Of a stretch of 64,000 nt of DNA, positions 1 to 7,144 are shown piece by piece. Source of the stretch: DSBN01 sp041686355 (lineage in GTDB: Bacteria > Spirochaetota > Spirochaetia > DSM-16054 > Sediminispirochaetaceae); NCBI GenBank assembly GCA_041686355.1, contig JAWLDZ010000007.1:1-64000 (forward strand). Reading direction: 5' to 3'. The notes beneath the pieces are model-generated. The model worked only from the letters and a program-made list of their open reading frames with translations. It was not told where the DNA came from and did no database searches. A program made the position numbers and the translations under genes. Each line of letters opens with the position of its first letter. Position 1 is the first letter of the stretch.

Positions 1-401
1 ACCTCCTTTTGTTTCTCCCGGATCTTACGGAACTCGCCGCCGAGTTTATCTATCTCCCGCTCTGCCTCGGACAAATCCAAAGGCTCCTGGCTGGACTCAC
101 TTTCCTTGTCAGGCTCATTTCTCTGCCCAGGTTTCTGCCCCTGCATTTCGTTATGCACCTTCGGCTGCGGGGTAAAGCCCACCGTCCGAAAATAGGCATC
201 CAAGCGCAGTCGCAGTTCACGGGCCTTCTCTCTGTCCTCCGTAGCCGGAACACGTTCCAATTGCGAGGTCCAGTCGGCGGGAATTTCCCGCACATCAATA
301 AAATCGATTACCCCTACCTTCAGCAGGGCATCGGTGGCCGCATCTATGTCGCTTTTCAGAACCGCAGCAACCAGCTGCTGCATTGAAGTAGTAGTTATCA
401 T
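1..401 (-). CDS. atpI: V-type ATPase subunit I, N-terminal part (cut by window edge)
   Basis: This is the first 133 codons of a protein that runs off the left edge. It begins with ATG overlapping the stop of the subunit C gene (ATGA). The opening residues, a short strand followed by a helix ending KVGVIDFIDVREI, fit the N-terminal half-domain of the membrane stator/proton-path subunit I (subunit a family), and a charged Glu/Lys-rich segment then begins the long cytoplasmic coiled coil. The membrane half lies outside the window, so the call rests on the N-terminal pattern and on its position directly after subunit C. Subunit I forms the proton or sodium half-channels with the K ring. Spirochaetes commonly use this A/V-type enzyme rather than an F-type synthase. 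Confidence 0.75.
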   Translation of the reverse strand, partial: MITTTSMQQLVAAVLKSDIDAATDALLKVGVIDFIDVREIPADWTSQLERVPATEDREKARELRLRLDAYFRTVGFTPQPKVHNEMQGQKPGQRNEPDKESESSQEPLDLSEAEREIDKLGGEFRKIREKQKE

Positions 402-1462
402 AACAGTTCCCGTATTCCCTCTTCCGAGAGGCCATAGTATTTTGCGTTGATGATACTGACCAGCTGGGAAATCTCTTTCCGCTTGAGAAACACATAGGCC
501 AGTATGGTTCCGATAGTGAAGGGGTAACCCCGCAGCAGTCGACGAACCTCATCACTGAGAATCCGGCGCAACAGGTTCTCGACCAGGTGCAATCGCTCAT
601 AGGGTTTACTTTTGTGTTCACCAGCAAGACCTTTATAGCTGGAATAGTGCCGGGTCAGAAGTATGTTCAGGGCCTCCTCAGAACCTTTCTGTCGAAAGGC
701 ATCCCGGAGCACATCAAAACCTATACTGCCCCCCGGCAGAAACACATTCCACGAATGCCTCTTTTCCTTCCCGTAAAAGGAGACAAAACGGACAATCCGG
801 TCGATATTCTCCAGGTCTACCTCAACCTGAATTACCCGTTCGGCCACCTGTCTGTCCCGGTCTGAAAGCTGTGCGGTTTTTTGTGTAAGAGTAGTATAAA
901 ACAGGCTGTCCAGCTCCAGCTCAACGTAGAACATCTGATGCTCGTTTTCGATACGGTCCAGGTTTCGGCTGAGCACAGCCTCGTAGGGTGTCCCGGCTAC
1001 CGCATCCACCAGCTTTCCCGAATCAGAGGCATTCAGAATACCGTCGATGTCTATGGAGTGAACTAAACGGCCATGATACAGGTAGGAGGAAGGCTCTGTT
1101 TCCGTCCGGCCTCTGATGTTGCGATCAAACCAAAAACGCAGGGCGTTCTTCACAGTATCTACCTCGTACCGTAAAAGAAGGGCCTCCACAAAATCTACAG
1201 CAGGTCCCTGCAGATACTGCAGCAGCTCGCGTACCGTCTCAACCTCATGGGAATACAGGGCAAACTCAACCGCCCGCACATCCCCGGTAACCGCATACTG
1301 CTCAAGGTCCTTGGCATACACCGTCGACCCCAGCGCTGTGACCACCTCTTCAATACTAGTACTTTTCATCAAATTGGAAAAATCGCTGTCCGAGAGCAAT
1401 TGCCCAAGCCGGGAACGAATCTTCGCGTTTATAAAACCGTACGTTTTTAACTGCCCGGCCAC
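398..1462 (-). CDS. atpC: V-type ATPase subunit C (AC39/d family)
   Basis: A 354-residue, almost entirely helical protein of the V0D/AC39 family, the central stalk socket that couples the rotor shaft to the membrane ring. Family traits visible are the start reading YGFINAKIRSRLG, the repeated three-subdomain helical pattern and the ending KRKEISQLVSIINAKYYGL, which is highly typical of the C-terminus of this family. Length matches the usual 330-360 residues. The start is a GTG at 1462 preceded by a purine-rich GAGGGG six bases away. It sits 43 bases downstream of the coiled-coil gene and overlaps the subunit I start by 4 bases, so the three are one operon read leftwards. Confidence 0.92.
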   Translation of the reverse strand: MAGQLKTYGFINAKIRSRLGQLLSDSDFSNLMKSTSIEEVVTALGSTVYAKDLEQYAVTGDVRAVEFALYSHEVETVRELLQYLQGPAVDFVEALLLRYEVDTVKNALRFWFDRNIRGRTETEPSSYLYHGRLVHSIDIDGILNASDSGKLVDAVAGTPYEAVLSRNLDRIENEHQMFYVELELDSLFYTTLTQKTAQLSDRDRQVAERVIQVEVDLENIDRIVRFVSFYGKEKRHSWNVFLPGGSIGFDVLRDAFRQKGSEEALNILLTRHYSSYKGLAGEHKSKPYERLHLVENLLRRILSDEVRRLLRGYPFTIGTILAYVFLKRKEISQLVSIINAKYYGLSEEGIRELL

Positions 1463-1505
1463 AAATTACCCCTCTTTGCCCTCTATCCTCATTCTCTATG
1501 CTTAC

Positions 1506-1835
1506 CTATTCCTCGCGCTGATACACAGGGGTAGTCAGATATACCACAACCTCATCGGCAATAGCCTCAATACGTTCAGCCTTCTCACGCTGCAGCTCCT
1601 CAGCCTCTTCCTGGGCCTCTTTCCTGGCCGCCCAAAATTCCTCTTGAGCCTTCTGCTGCGCCTCGCTCTGCATCTCGCGGATCCGCTCCTGCGCCTCGCG
1701 CCGGGCATCCTCCACTATCCTGGAGCTCTCTTCCTCTGCCTTTTGGGTTTTCTCGGAAGCCTCCTCACGCGCCTTTCTGACCGCCTCGCGGGCGCGCTCC
1801 TCTTCCTTCAGTACATTATCCACCATCTCTTGCAT
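1506..1835 (-). CDS. V-type ATPase peripheral-stalk subunit (G/H-like coiled coil)
   Basis: About 109 residues, almost one continuous coiled coil extremely rich in Glu, Lys, Arg and Ala with a short hydrophobic C-terminal end (DEVVVYLTTPVYQREE). This is the look of the G/H (AhaH/NtpF-like) peripheral-stalk subunit that pairs with subunit E and acts as a stator. Position as first gene of the V-ATPase operon supports this. The frame stays open upstream to 1958 but that extension runs through a palindromic repeat, so I prefer ATG 1835 or the ATG at 1826; neither has a strong ribosome site. Coiled coils attract spurious similarity, so the name rests mainly on context. Confidence 0.7.
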   Translation of the reverse strand: MQEMVDNVLKEEERAREAVRKAREEASEKTQKAEEESSRIVEDARREAQERIREMQSEAQQKAQEEFWAARKEAQEEAEELQREKAERIEAIADEVVVYLTTPVYQREE

Positions 1836-1864
1836 ATCTACATTTATACCACACAGCACCATAA

Positions 1865-1990
1865 GGGAAAAGAGGACAGCGATTCTGAATTTGGAAGTCT
1901 TTTGACTTCCAAATTCAGAATTCGCATCAATTTCTTTGCAAAATTTTAGATATCTCAACCTTTGGAGACAATAGCCGGAAAGAGGACAGA
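1865..1990. repeat. REP/MITE-like palindrome flanked by short direct repeats, upstream of V-ATPase operon
   Basis: An 18-bp perfect inverted repeat (arms 1882-1899 and 1904-1921, loop TTTT) is bracketed by two copies of GGAAA(A)GAGGACAG at about 1866-1879 and 1977-1989, some 110 bp apart. Neither strand gives a T-run after the stem, so it is not an ordinary terminator. The arrangement resembles a small non-autonomous element or REP sequence. It lies in the 5' leader of the V-ATPase operon. The rest of 1836-2190 shows no convincing gene; a TATAAT-like box occurs on the minus strand near 1994-2003. Confidence 0.55.
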
Positions 1991-2190
1991 AATATTATTA
2001 TAAAAATGCAATCCCCCAGACGTCCCGCCCGGGCTCAGCCCCTGGAGCATCGGCCTCAGCGCAGCGGAGTAAGAAGTTCGGTCGGCGTGGAAACAATAGG
2101 AATACTATGCAGAGAATCACCACAAAACTCGCCATTATTATTGACAGCGGCGGTCAGTTCTTCTACCATATGGCTCCATAAGATAGGAAA

Positions 2191-4047
2191 ATGAATAAAA
2201 ATAAGTCCTCCCCACATTTCACTGCTTTTCACATCCTCAATTTAACCTCCCTGTGTGTACTGATGCTTTTTTACACCTTGTCCGCATACCCGGACCCAAC
2301 AGATCACAATTTCAGTGTAGATGACGGATACATTTCTCTGGCAGAAAGCTCTACCTCCGCAATAATTACCTTAAGCGGAGAGTGGAAATTTTTGCCCGAC
2401 CAATTAGTTCGTACCCAGTCAGAGTCGGAGAACTGGACTCGCCTTCACGTACCGAGCGAATGGGGCCGGGCCGTAAGCCCTGAAAACGGCTTAGAGCTGG
2501 GGACCTATTCACTCAACATACAGGGGCTGGAAGCCGGAGCAATGTACGCAGTTCACCTTGGGGAAATCGGTGCTGTAGCGCGTGTGTTCGCCAACGGTCG
2601 GTTTATCGGAAAAACCGGAGAGCTTATTCCGGCACATGGCGGGCCGGAGATTTCCTTTGCCCGGCCTATCTATACTTTTCATGCCCGCCGGGGTATCAAC
2701 GAGCTGACTGTCCAGGTTGCCAACGGCGATCTTGCGGTAGGCGGCATGTGGCAGAAGTTATTGTTTGGTACCGCCGAAGCAGTCTATCAGCACAGAATGC
2801 TTCGTAGCGCTCTGGAGATATTTTTTATAGGCGGTATTTTTCTACTTGGTATGTACTACTTCTGGGTGTACCTTCTCTGGCCCTCCCAACACTCCTCCCT
2901 GCTGCTTGCTTTATACAGTTTTTTAGTAGCCCTGAAGTCTATTTTTTCCGGACAACAGATAATTTTTACCGCGATTCCCTCCATCCCCGATATGCTGGGA
3001 ATCCGCCTGGCACACCTGGCCACAGTGATAGCTGCACCGGTGCTTCTGCAGTTTTTCCGCTATTTGTATACCGATATCACTGGAAAAACAGGCATTCGGC
3101 TAAGCTGCGGTGTCGCCCTTCTGCAATCACTCATCATAGTTTTTTTTCCACCCCATATTTTTCAGGTAACCGCTTTCTGGTACCACGGGGTAATTGCCCT
3201 GCATGTGCCCTATATAGCTTGGATTTTTTATCGAGCCCACCGAAGGGGCGATTCAGGGGTGCACATTGGAATTATCGGCTTTGCAGTACTGCTGCTGACA
3301 GGGATAAACGACATTCTCCATGACCAGGGCGTCATTCAAACAACATACATGTGGAATATCGGATTTTTCTGTTTTCTCTTTGCCCAATCCATACTGCAGG
3401 CCTATCGTTTTAGAACAATCAATGAAGAATCAGAGCGGGTCAAGCTGAATCTGAAACAGGCGGTCGCTAAACGTACCGCCCAGCTCACCCGGGAGCGTAA
3501 TAAACTATCCCAAATAGCAAAAACTGACGAACTCACCGGACTGCATAACCGACGCTACGGAATGGAACAGTTGCAGAACGAACTTAACCGTGTTAGACGC
3601 TATGGGGGTAGTTTGGTAGTTGCACTGCTGGATATAGATAAGTTTAAACATATTAACGATACCCATGGACACCTTGTGGGCGATCAGGTTCTTATCAGGA
3701 TAGGAGCATTGCTTAATGAGGAACTGCGAAGGGTTGATTTCTGTGCCCGCTGGGGGGGAGAGGAGTTTCTGCTCTTTTTTCCCAATACCGATTTAGAAAG
3801 CGGGAAGATAGTGCTGGAAAAACTCCGTGAGAGCCTCTACAACCACATCTTCCAAAGTAAAACAAAACCTTTTTCTGTGAGTTTCAGTTACGGCTTAAGC
3901 GACTTTACGGGCGGGCAAGAGGGAATAGAAGGAGTCCTGCAGCACTGCGACTACGCCCTGTACCACGCCAAGGAAACCGGGCGAAACCGGGGGGTAATCT
4001 ATTCGGAGGCGCTCCAACCGGTTACTTCCTCGGAACAGCCATCTTGA
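2191..4047 (+). CDS. Membrane diguanylate cyclase with 7TM-DISM sensor and GGDEF domain
   Basis: A 618-residue sensor enzyme that makes cyclic di-GMP. Order: signal segment (about 10-30); extracytoplasmic jelly-roll domain of the 7TMR-DISM extracellular type (about 45-190, with WKFLPDQL and VFANGRFIGKTGEL); seven membrane helices (about 205-410); a short coiled coil; and GGDEF domain (about 445-610). The catalytic loop reads GGEEF at 522-526, so the cyclase should be active. An RxxD inhibition site (R513-D516) lies five residues before it, predicting product feedback. The start ATG has AGGA four bases ahead. The 3' end overlaps the convergent neighbour by 26 bases. The ligand is probably a carbohydrate-like molecule (family inference). 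It is a likely regulator of motility or surface state. Confidence 0.93.
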   Translation: MNKNKSSPHFTAFHILNLTSLCVLMLFYTLSAYPDPTDHNFSVDDGYISLAESSTSAIITLSGEWKFLPDQLVRTQSESENWTRLHVPSEWGRAVSPENGLELGTYSLNIQGLEAGAMYAVHLGEIGAVARVFANGRFIGKTGELIPAHGGPEISFARPIYTFHARRGINELTVQVANGDLAVGGMWQKLLFGTAEAVYQHRMLRSALEIFFIGGIFLLGMYYFWVYLLWPSQHSSLLLALYSFLVALKSIFSGQQIIFTAIPSIPDMLGIRLAHLATVIAAPVLLQFFRYLYTDITGKTGIRLSCGVALLQSLIIVFFPPHIFQVTAFWYHGVIALHVPYIAWIFYRAHRRGDSGVHIGIIGFAVLLLTGINDILHDQGVIQTTYMWNIGFFCFLFAQSILQAYRFRTINEESERVKLNLKQAVAKRTAQLTRERNKLSQIAKTDELTGLHNRRYGMEQLQNELNRVRRYGGSLVVALLDIDKFKHINDTHGHLVGDQVLIRIGALLNEELRRVDFCARWGGEEFLLFFPNTDLESGKIVLEKLRESLYNHIFQSKTKPFSVSFSYGLSDFTGGQEGIEGVLQHCDYALYHAKETGRNRGVIYSEALQPVTSSEQPS

Positions 4048-4396
4048 TGTCTCGAATATTGCCCAGCATATCCATACTGTAACAGCGCTTTAAGACCGGT
4101 TTTCTGTTGTGGTACTCTTGAACCACTAGAAAGTCGGTGCAGGCCGGAATTTGTATAAGTTCACCAAGCTCCAGCTTTCGCAGGAGCTTACGACTTTTCA
4201 TCACTTTTTTCATTGAAAATTTCTTGCCCGTGGACGGCTCGTAGTACGCCTCATCCCGCCCTTTCGTATCCAGCGCCAGAATCTTCCAGACCACCTGTGC
4301 CCGGCGCCCCTCATCGTCAAGCACCTCGTAGTTAAACTCGTCGACCTCAAGCAGCATGCCCGGCACAATCTCTATATCATTCCAAAAAAGTCCCAT
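4022..4396 (-). CDS. Conserved small protein of unknown function
   Basis: About 124 residues, soluble, beta-rich, with basic stretches (KKVMKSRKLLRKL). I do not recognise the family. The first third (VPGMLLEVDEFNYEVLDDEGR) has the feel of a small SH3/KOW-like beta barrel, but that is only an impression. The frame is open further upstream to 4492, but that part runs through the tRNA-Val terminator and encodes an implausible hydrophobic leader, so ATG 4396 is preferred; a TATACT box lies just before it. Its 3' end overlaps the end of the diguanylate cyclase gene by 26 bases, which would form antisense 3' ends. Confidence 0.7.
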   Translation of the reverse strand: MGLFWNDIEIVPGMLLEVDEFNYEVLDDEGRRAQVVWKILALDTKGRDEAYYEPSTGKKFSMKKVMKSRKLLRKLELGELIQIPACTDFLVVQEYHNRKPVLKRCYSMDMLGNIRDIKMAVPRK

Positions 4397-4463
4397 TGCC
4401 TGGGAGTATACACTGTATTGGGGAAGGGTAAAAAGGGTAAGCCAAGGGGATAAGCAGATAAAC

Positions 4464-4497
4464 AAAAAAAGCCCCTGCGGCAGCGACCACAAGGGCT
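4464..4497 (-). terminator. Rho-independent terminator of tRNA-Val
   Basis: Read on the minus strand, an eight-base stem (AGCCCTTG pairing with CAGGGGCT, one G-T pair) with a GC-rich loop is followed directly by seven T residues. It lies 9 bases after the tRNA 3' end. Confidence 0.85.
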
Positions 4498-4505
4498 GTT
4501 TATGA

Positions 4506-4579
4506 TGGGCGGCACGGGATTCGAACCTGTGACCTCATGCGTGTCGAGCATGCGCTCTAACCAACTGAGCTAGCCGCCC
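4506..4579 (-). tRNA. tRNA-Val (anticodon GAC), with unusual C at position 33
   Basis: A 74-nt cloverleaf on the minus strand: acceptor GGGCGGC/GCCGCCC, D stem GCTC/GAGC, anticodon stem CATGC/GCATG, short variable loop AGGTC, T arm ACAGG-TTCGAAT-CCTGT, discriminator A. The anticodon loop reads T-C-G-A-C-A-C, placing GAC at 34-36, which decodes valine GUC/GUU; A73 also fits valine identity. Position 33, almost universally U, is C here. The 3' CCA is not encoded (TCA follows). Confidence 0.94.
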
Positions 4580-4750
4580 TAATTATTATATCAAAATAAT
4601 TTAGCTCACACCGTATCCCAGTGTTGCTGTATGTTGATACTATGCCTCAAAATATATTCTGTGTCAAGCCGGGTCTGTTGTTTATTGTGATCCTCGGTAT
4701 CGCCTCGTTGCACGAGTTTATGTGTCACTTTGAAGAAATTATATTCTCAG

Positions 4751-4978
4751 TGTCAGCAACGGTGAAAAAGTTCCGCTTTTCCGGCACAAATAAGGGCGGA
4801 TAACCTATAGTGGGAAAGACCAATTACACCACGAAAGGAAGATCGGATGCATATAGCTCGCATCCTGGCCAGAGAAGGCCACAGACAGAAAGACATTGCA
4901 GCACAGCTCGGTGTCAGTGACCGTATGGTACGAAAGTACCTGAAAGAAGACTTTAGGGTAAGAGCTCGAGAGACTTGA
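4751..4978 (+). mobile_element. Remnant of an IS21-family element: left end and istA N-terminus
   Basis: From 4751 a TGTCAGCAACGGTGAAAAAG stretch resembles the left terminal region of IS21-family elements. It is followed by ATG 4847 with a good AAGGAAG ribosome site, opening a 43-codon frame to 4978. The peptide contains QKDIAAQLGVSDRMVRKYL, the N-terminal helix-turn-helix typical of the IstA transposase. IstA is normally about 400-500 residues, so this is only the first tenth; the frame then stops and no integrase core, no istB and no right end are visible up to 5216. It is a dead fragment. The rest of 4580-5216 shows no gene I can support. Confidence 0.7.
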
Positions 4979-5216
4979 CAAAGGCTCTGGAAGAGGTGCC
5001 ATAAAAGAAGCTAATTGCCGGGCCCAGGTGGGTCAGTTCGCATGACGACTACCCGGGTCATTGCAAGTGACATTTAGCACAGTTAATGCCATCGGGAATT
5101 GGACGATAAAAATAGTCCCAGTAAGGTACATAGGAATAGGAATTGGCCAACAATCCGCCGTTTCACAACAGATGTATATTTAGTAAGATTAGTAAGAGTG
5201 TTCTCTTCAGAGGTTA

Positions 5217-5723
5217 TTAATCCTCATTCGCCCACTTATCTCTAACTTTGCTCTTGGCATCTTCCCATTCTTCGGTGATTATTTCGTTCAAGTTTTTTTC
5301 CAGCTCTGCTCTCTCCTCATCCGATTCTGTCCGTAATCTCTCCGCCATGCTATTGAACCATTCCTCTCGAATTTCTGGCAATGCCGCTTCCCATCTTTTA
5401 TTGGCCGCCAACTCTTCATCCTCGATGGTCACCAGCAGTTCTCTTCCTTCGGCCGCTTCTTCCGAGCCCGGTTGGTTTTCGAATAAAGTTTTGAGTGTCG
5501 ACTTGGCTTCGCTATAATCGCCGCTCTCTAATTGTGCCTTGGCATCCTCAAGCAGCCTATCTGCTTCATATCTAGAGGTATCAAGAGCTTCAGTAAGCTC
5601 CGCGTTCTCAGCTTTGAGGTCGTTGACTACGGTGAAACTCATTACGGCCCACACCAATAGTCCTCCGAGAAGGAAATATAATACGCATCTTACGATAAGT
5701 CCTCTTTTTTCTTTTTTATCCAT
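5217..5723 (-). CDS. Membrane-anchored coiled-coil/TPR-like protein of unknown function
   Basis: A 168-residue protein: short basic cytoplasmic start (MDKKEKRG), one membrane helix (about 9-33), then an acidic helical domain. Residues about 57-100 (AKAQLESGDYSEAKSTLKTLFENQPGSEEA) read like one tetratricopeptide repeat, and the C-terminal half is a Glu-rich coiled coil. It has a strong ribosome site, AAGGAGGAG, before the ATG. It stands alone between transposon remnants on either side, so it may itself be accessory DNA. The likely location is the inner membrane with the helical domain in the periplasm. No function can be assigned. Confidence 0.75.
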   Translation of the reverse strand: MDKKEKRGLIVRCVLYFLLGGLLVWAVMSFTVVNDLKAENAELTEALDTSRYEADRLLEDAKAQLESGDYSEAKSTLKTLFENQPGSEEAAEGRELLVTIEDEELAANKRWEAALPEIREEWFNSMAERLRTESDEERAELEKNLNEIITEEWEDAKSKVRDKWANED

Positions 5724-5883
5724 AGAAACTCCTCCTTAATTAATCTAATTCTAGAATACTAACAGGTGTCTATAGAGTAAAGTTTTTTCCAGGGGCTTTA
5801 TGTTTACATGGTCTAATTCAGTTGAAGATGAGAGAGAGCACTCTTGGAACCGCATTTTGAGCAGGCCATCAGATCGATTTTAA

Positions 5884-6102
5884 ACCTTCAATCGAGGTTA
5901 TAATGATTTTAATCTCTTTGATAAGTATTGTAATAAAAGGATTTACTTTGTCACCAGATTAAAGTCAAATGCTGACTACACTGTCATAGAACGTAACGAA
6001 GTTAGCTCATATCCCAACATTAGTTCGGATCAAATCATCATAATGAAGGGATTTTATACTTCTCAGAATCGCTGTGTATATAGGCTCCCATTTCCTTTCT
6101 GA
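5884..6102 (+). pseudogene. IS4-family transposase fragment
   Basis: A 72-codon open stretch without its own start reads FNRGYNDFNLFDKYCNK, then IYFVTRLKSNADY, and later SSDQIIIMKGFY. This is the central DDE-region signature of IS4-type transposases (family pattern: FDRGYxDYxxF ... G..FVTRLKxNA). A stop codon lies immediately upstream in frame and another ends it at 6102, so only about one fifth of the usual protein remains. No terminal inverted repeats were found. The remaining DNA from 5724 to 6186 holds no other gene. Confidence 0.8.
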
Positions 6103-6186
6103 AAACGGGAGCTTTGTAATTAGTATTTTTATTTTTGTAAACCTAAAAATGTGAGAGAAAAGCTCGTGGGCCGAGGCAGAAGCAGC

Positions 6187-6621
6187 CTATTTCAGGCTCA
6201 TCAATATGCGTTCCAGGACTTTGGCCCGGTCAAGGGGTTTTACAATATAGTTTTTTGCCCCTATCATCAGGGACTTTTTAACTAAATCCTGTTTCCCCAG
6301 GGCGCTGATCATTACAATTCTGGCTTCTTTGTCGAATTCTAAAATCTTCTCCAGAGCGGTGACCCCATCCATTTTCGGCATGGTAATGTCCATGGTAACT
6401 AAATCCACGTTCGGGTACAGTTCCTTATACTTCTCGACACCCTGTGCACCATCAGTAGCAGACCCCACAATTTCAAAGCCCTCAGAGGTAAGGATCTGAT
6501 TGATCTGTTTGGTAACAAACATTGAATCATCAACTATCAGCACCCGGTAGGAATCACCGCTTTCCTTGACTCCTTCGGGGCGGCGTTCATTTATGCTGGG
6601 AAAATCCGCTTTTGTCTTCAT
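6187..6621 (-). CDS. cheY: Chemotaxis response regulator CheY
   Basis: A 144-residue single-domain receiver. It accepts phosphate from CheA and in spirochaetes acts on the periplasmic flagellar motors to set rotation. The acidic pocket D31-D32, phospho-acceptor D78 (LVTMDITMPKMDG), S106 and K128 (IVKPL) are all present. An N-terminal extension of about 25 residues precedes the receiver fold. ATG has AGGAGGA nine bases ahead. It is the last gene of cheA-cheW/R-cheX-cheY, 11 bases after cheX, the order known in Borrelia and Treponema. I do not see a clear terminator after it. Confidence 0.96.
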   Translation of the reverse strand: MKTKADFPSINERRPEGVKESGDSYRVLIVDDSMFVTKQINQILTSEGFEIVGSATDGAQGVEKYKELYPNVDLVTMDITMPKMDGVTALEKILEFDKEARIVMISALGKQDLVKKSLMIGAKNYIVKPLDRAKVLERILMSLK

Positions 6622-6632
6622 TTTTCTTCCTC

Positions 6633-7097
6633 CTATGTCCTTTCCCGCACAGCAACGTTAATTTCAATTTTGCCTGCTTGTAGTTCAACCGGTACAATCA
6701 ACGCTTCCACTCCGCTATTTGAGACTTCCATATTGTCCCCGGTGATAATTGCCGGAGGTGTAAGATCAAATTTAAAGCCGAGTTCGTGCAGCTTGGTTAC
6801 TGCCTGACCGGTTATCATATTAGCCAGCTCAGAGATGGTCGCTTTTGCTAGATCATCCATTGTCTGCAGCTCTTCACCGTTCATCTGCGATGCAATGGTT
6901 AATGCAACTGATTTTTTCATATCAAACAATACCCGTCCCTCTACATCACCGGTCAAACCGACAATAACCGCTACACCAAGTACCGGCTGGGACGTTGATT
7001 TAAGGTACAACTCTCCTCTCTTTACTTCTTCGCTAAGTACCTCACGCAGCACATTAAAAGCCGCTTCTACAAATGGGTTGATATATTCAACTCGCAT
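6633..7097 (-). CDS. cheX: CheY-P phosphatase CheX
   Basis: A 154-residue member of the CheC/CheX/FliY phosphatase family, used by spirochaetes in place of CheZ to dephosphorylate CheY-P. The catalytic ExxN motif is E90-L-A-N93 in the helix ISELANMITGQAV; CheX proteins have one such motif and act as dimers. Length is typical. A GGAGG ribosome site lies about nine bases before ATG. It lies between the cheW/cheR fusion and cheY in one operon. Confidence 0.95.
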   Translation of the reverse strand: MRVEYINPFVEAAFNVLREVLSEEVKRGELYLKSTSQPVLGVAVIVGLTGDVEGRVLFDMKKSVALTIASQMNGEELQTMDDLAKATISELANMITGQAVTKLHELGFKFDLTPPAIITGDNMEVSNSGVEALIVPVELQAGKIEINVAVRERT

Positions 7098-7144
7098 GCC
7101 AAGTTACCTCCACCTCGTAGTCATTCAAAATTATTTATTATTGT

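Noticed and set aside
2006..2194. 62-codon plus-strand frame before the diguanylate cyclase, and a 37-codon minus-strand frame opposite it
   Set aside because: Neither has a ribosome site, recognisable fold or length. The minus-strand peptide looks protein-like but could not be tied to any family.
4621..4803. 60-codon plus-strand frame
   Set aside because: It runs into the IS21 left-end sequence, has no ribosome site and no recognisable content.
4979..5216. Right end of the IS21 element or an istB remnant
   Set aside because: No terminal repeat matching the left end and no AAA-ATPase motif in any frame.
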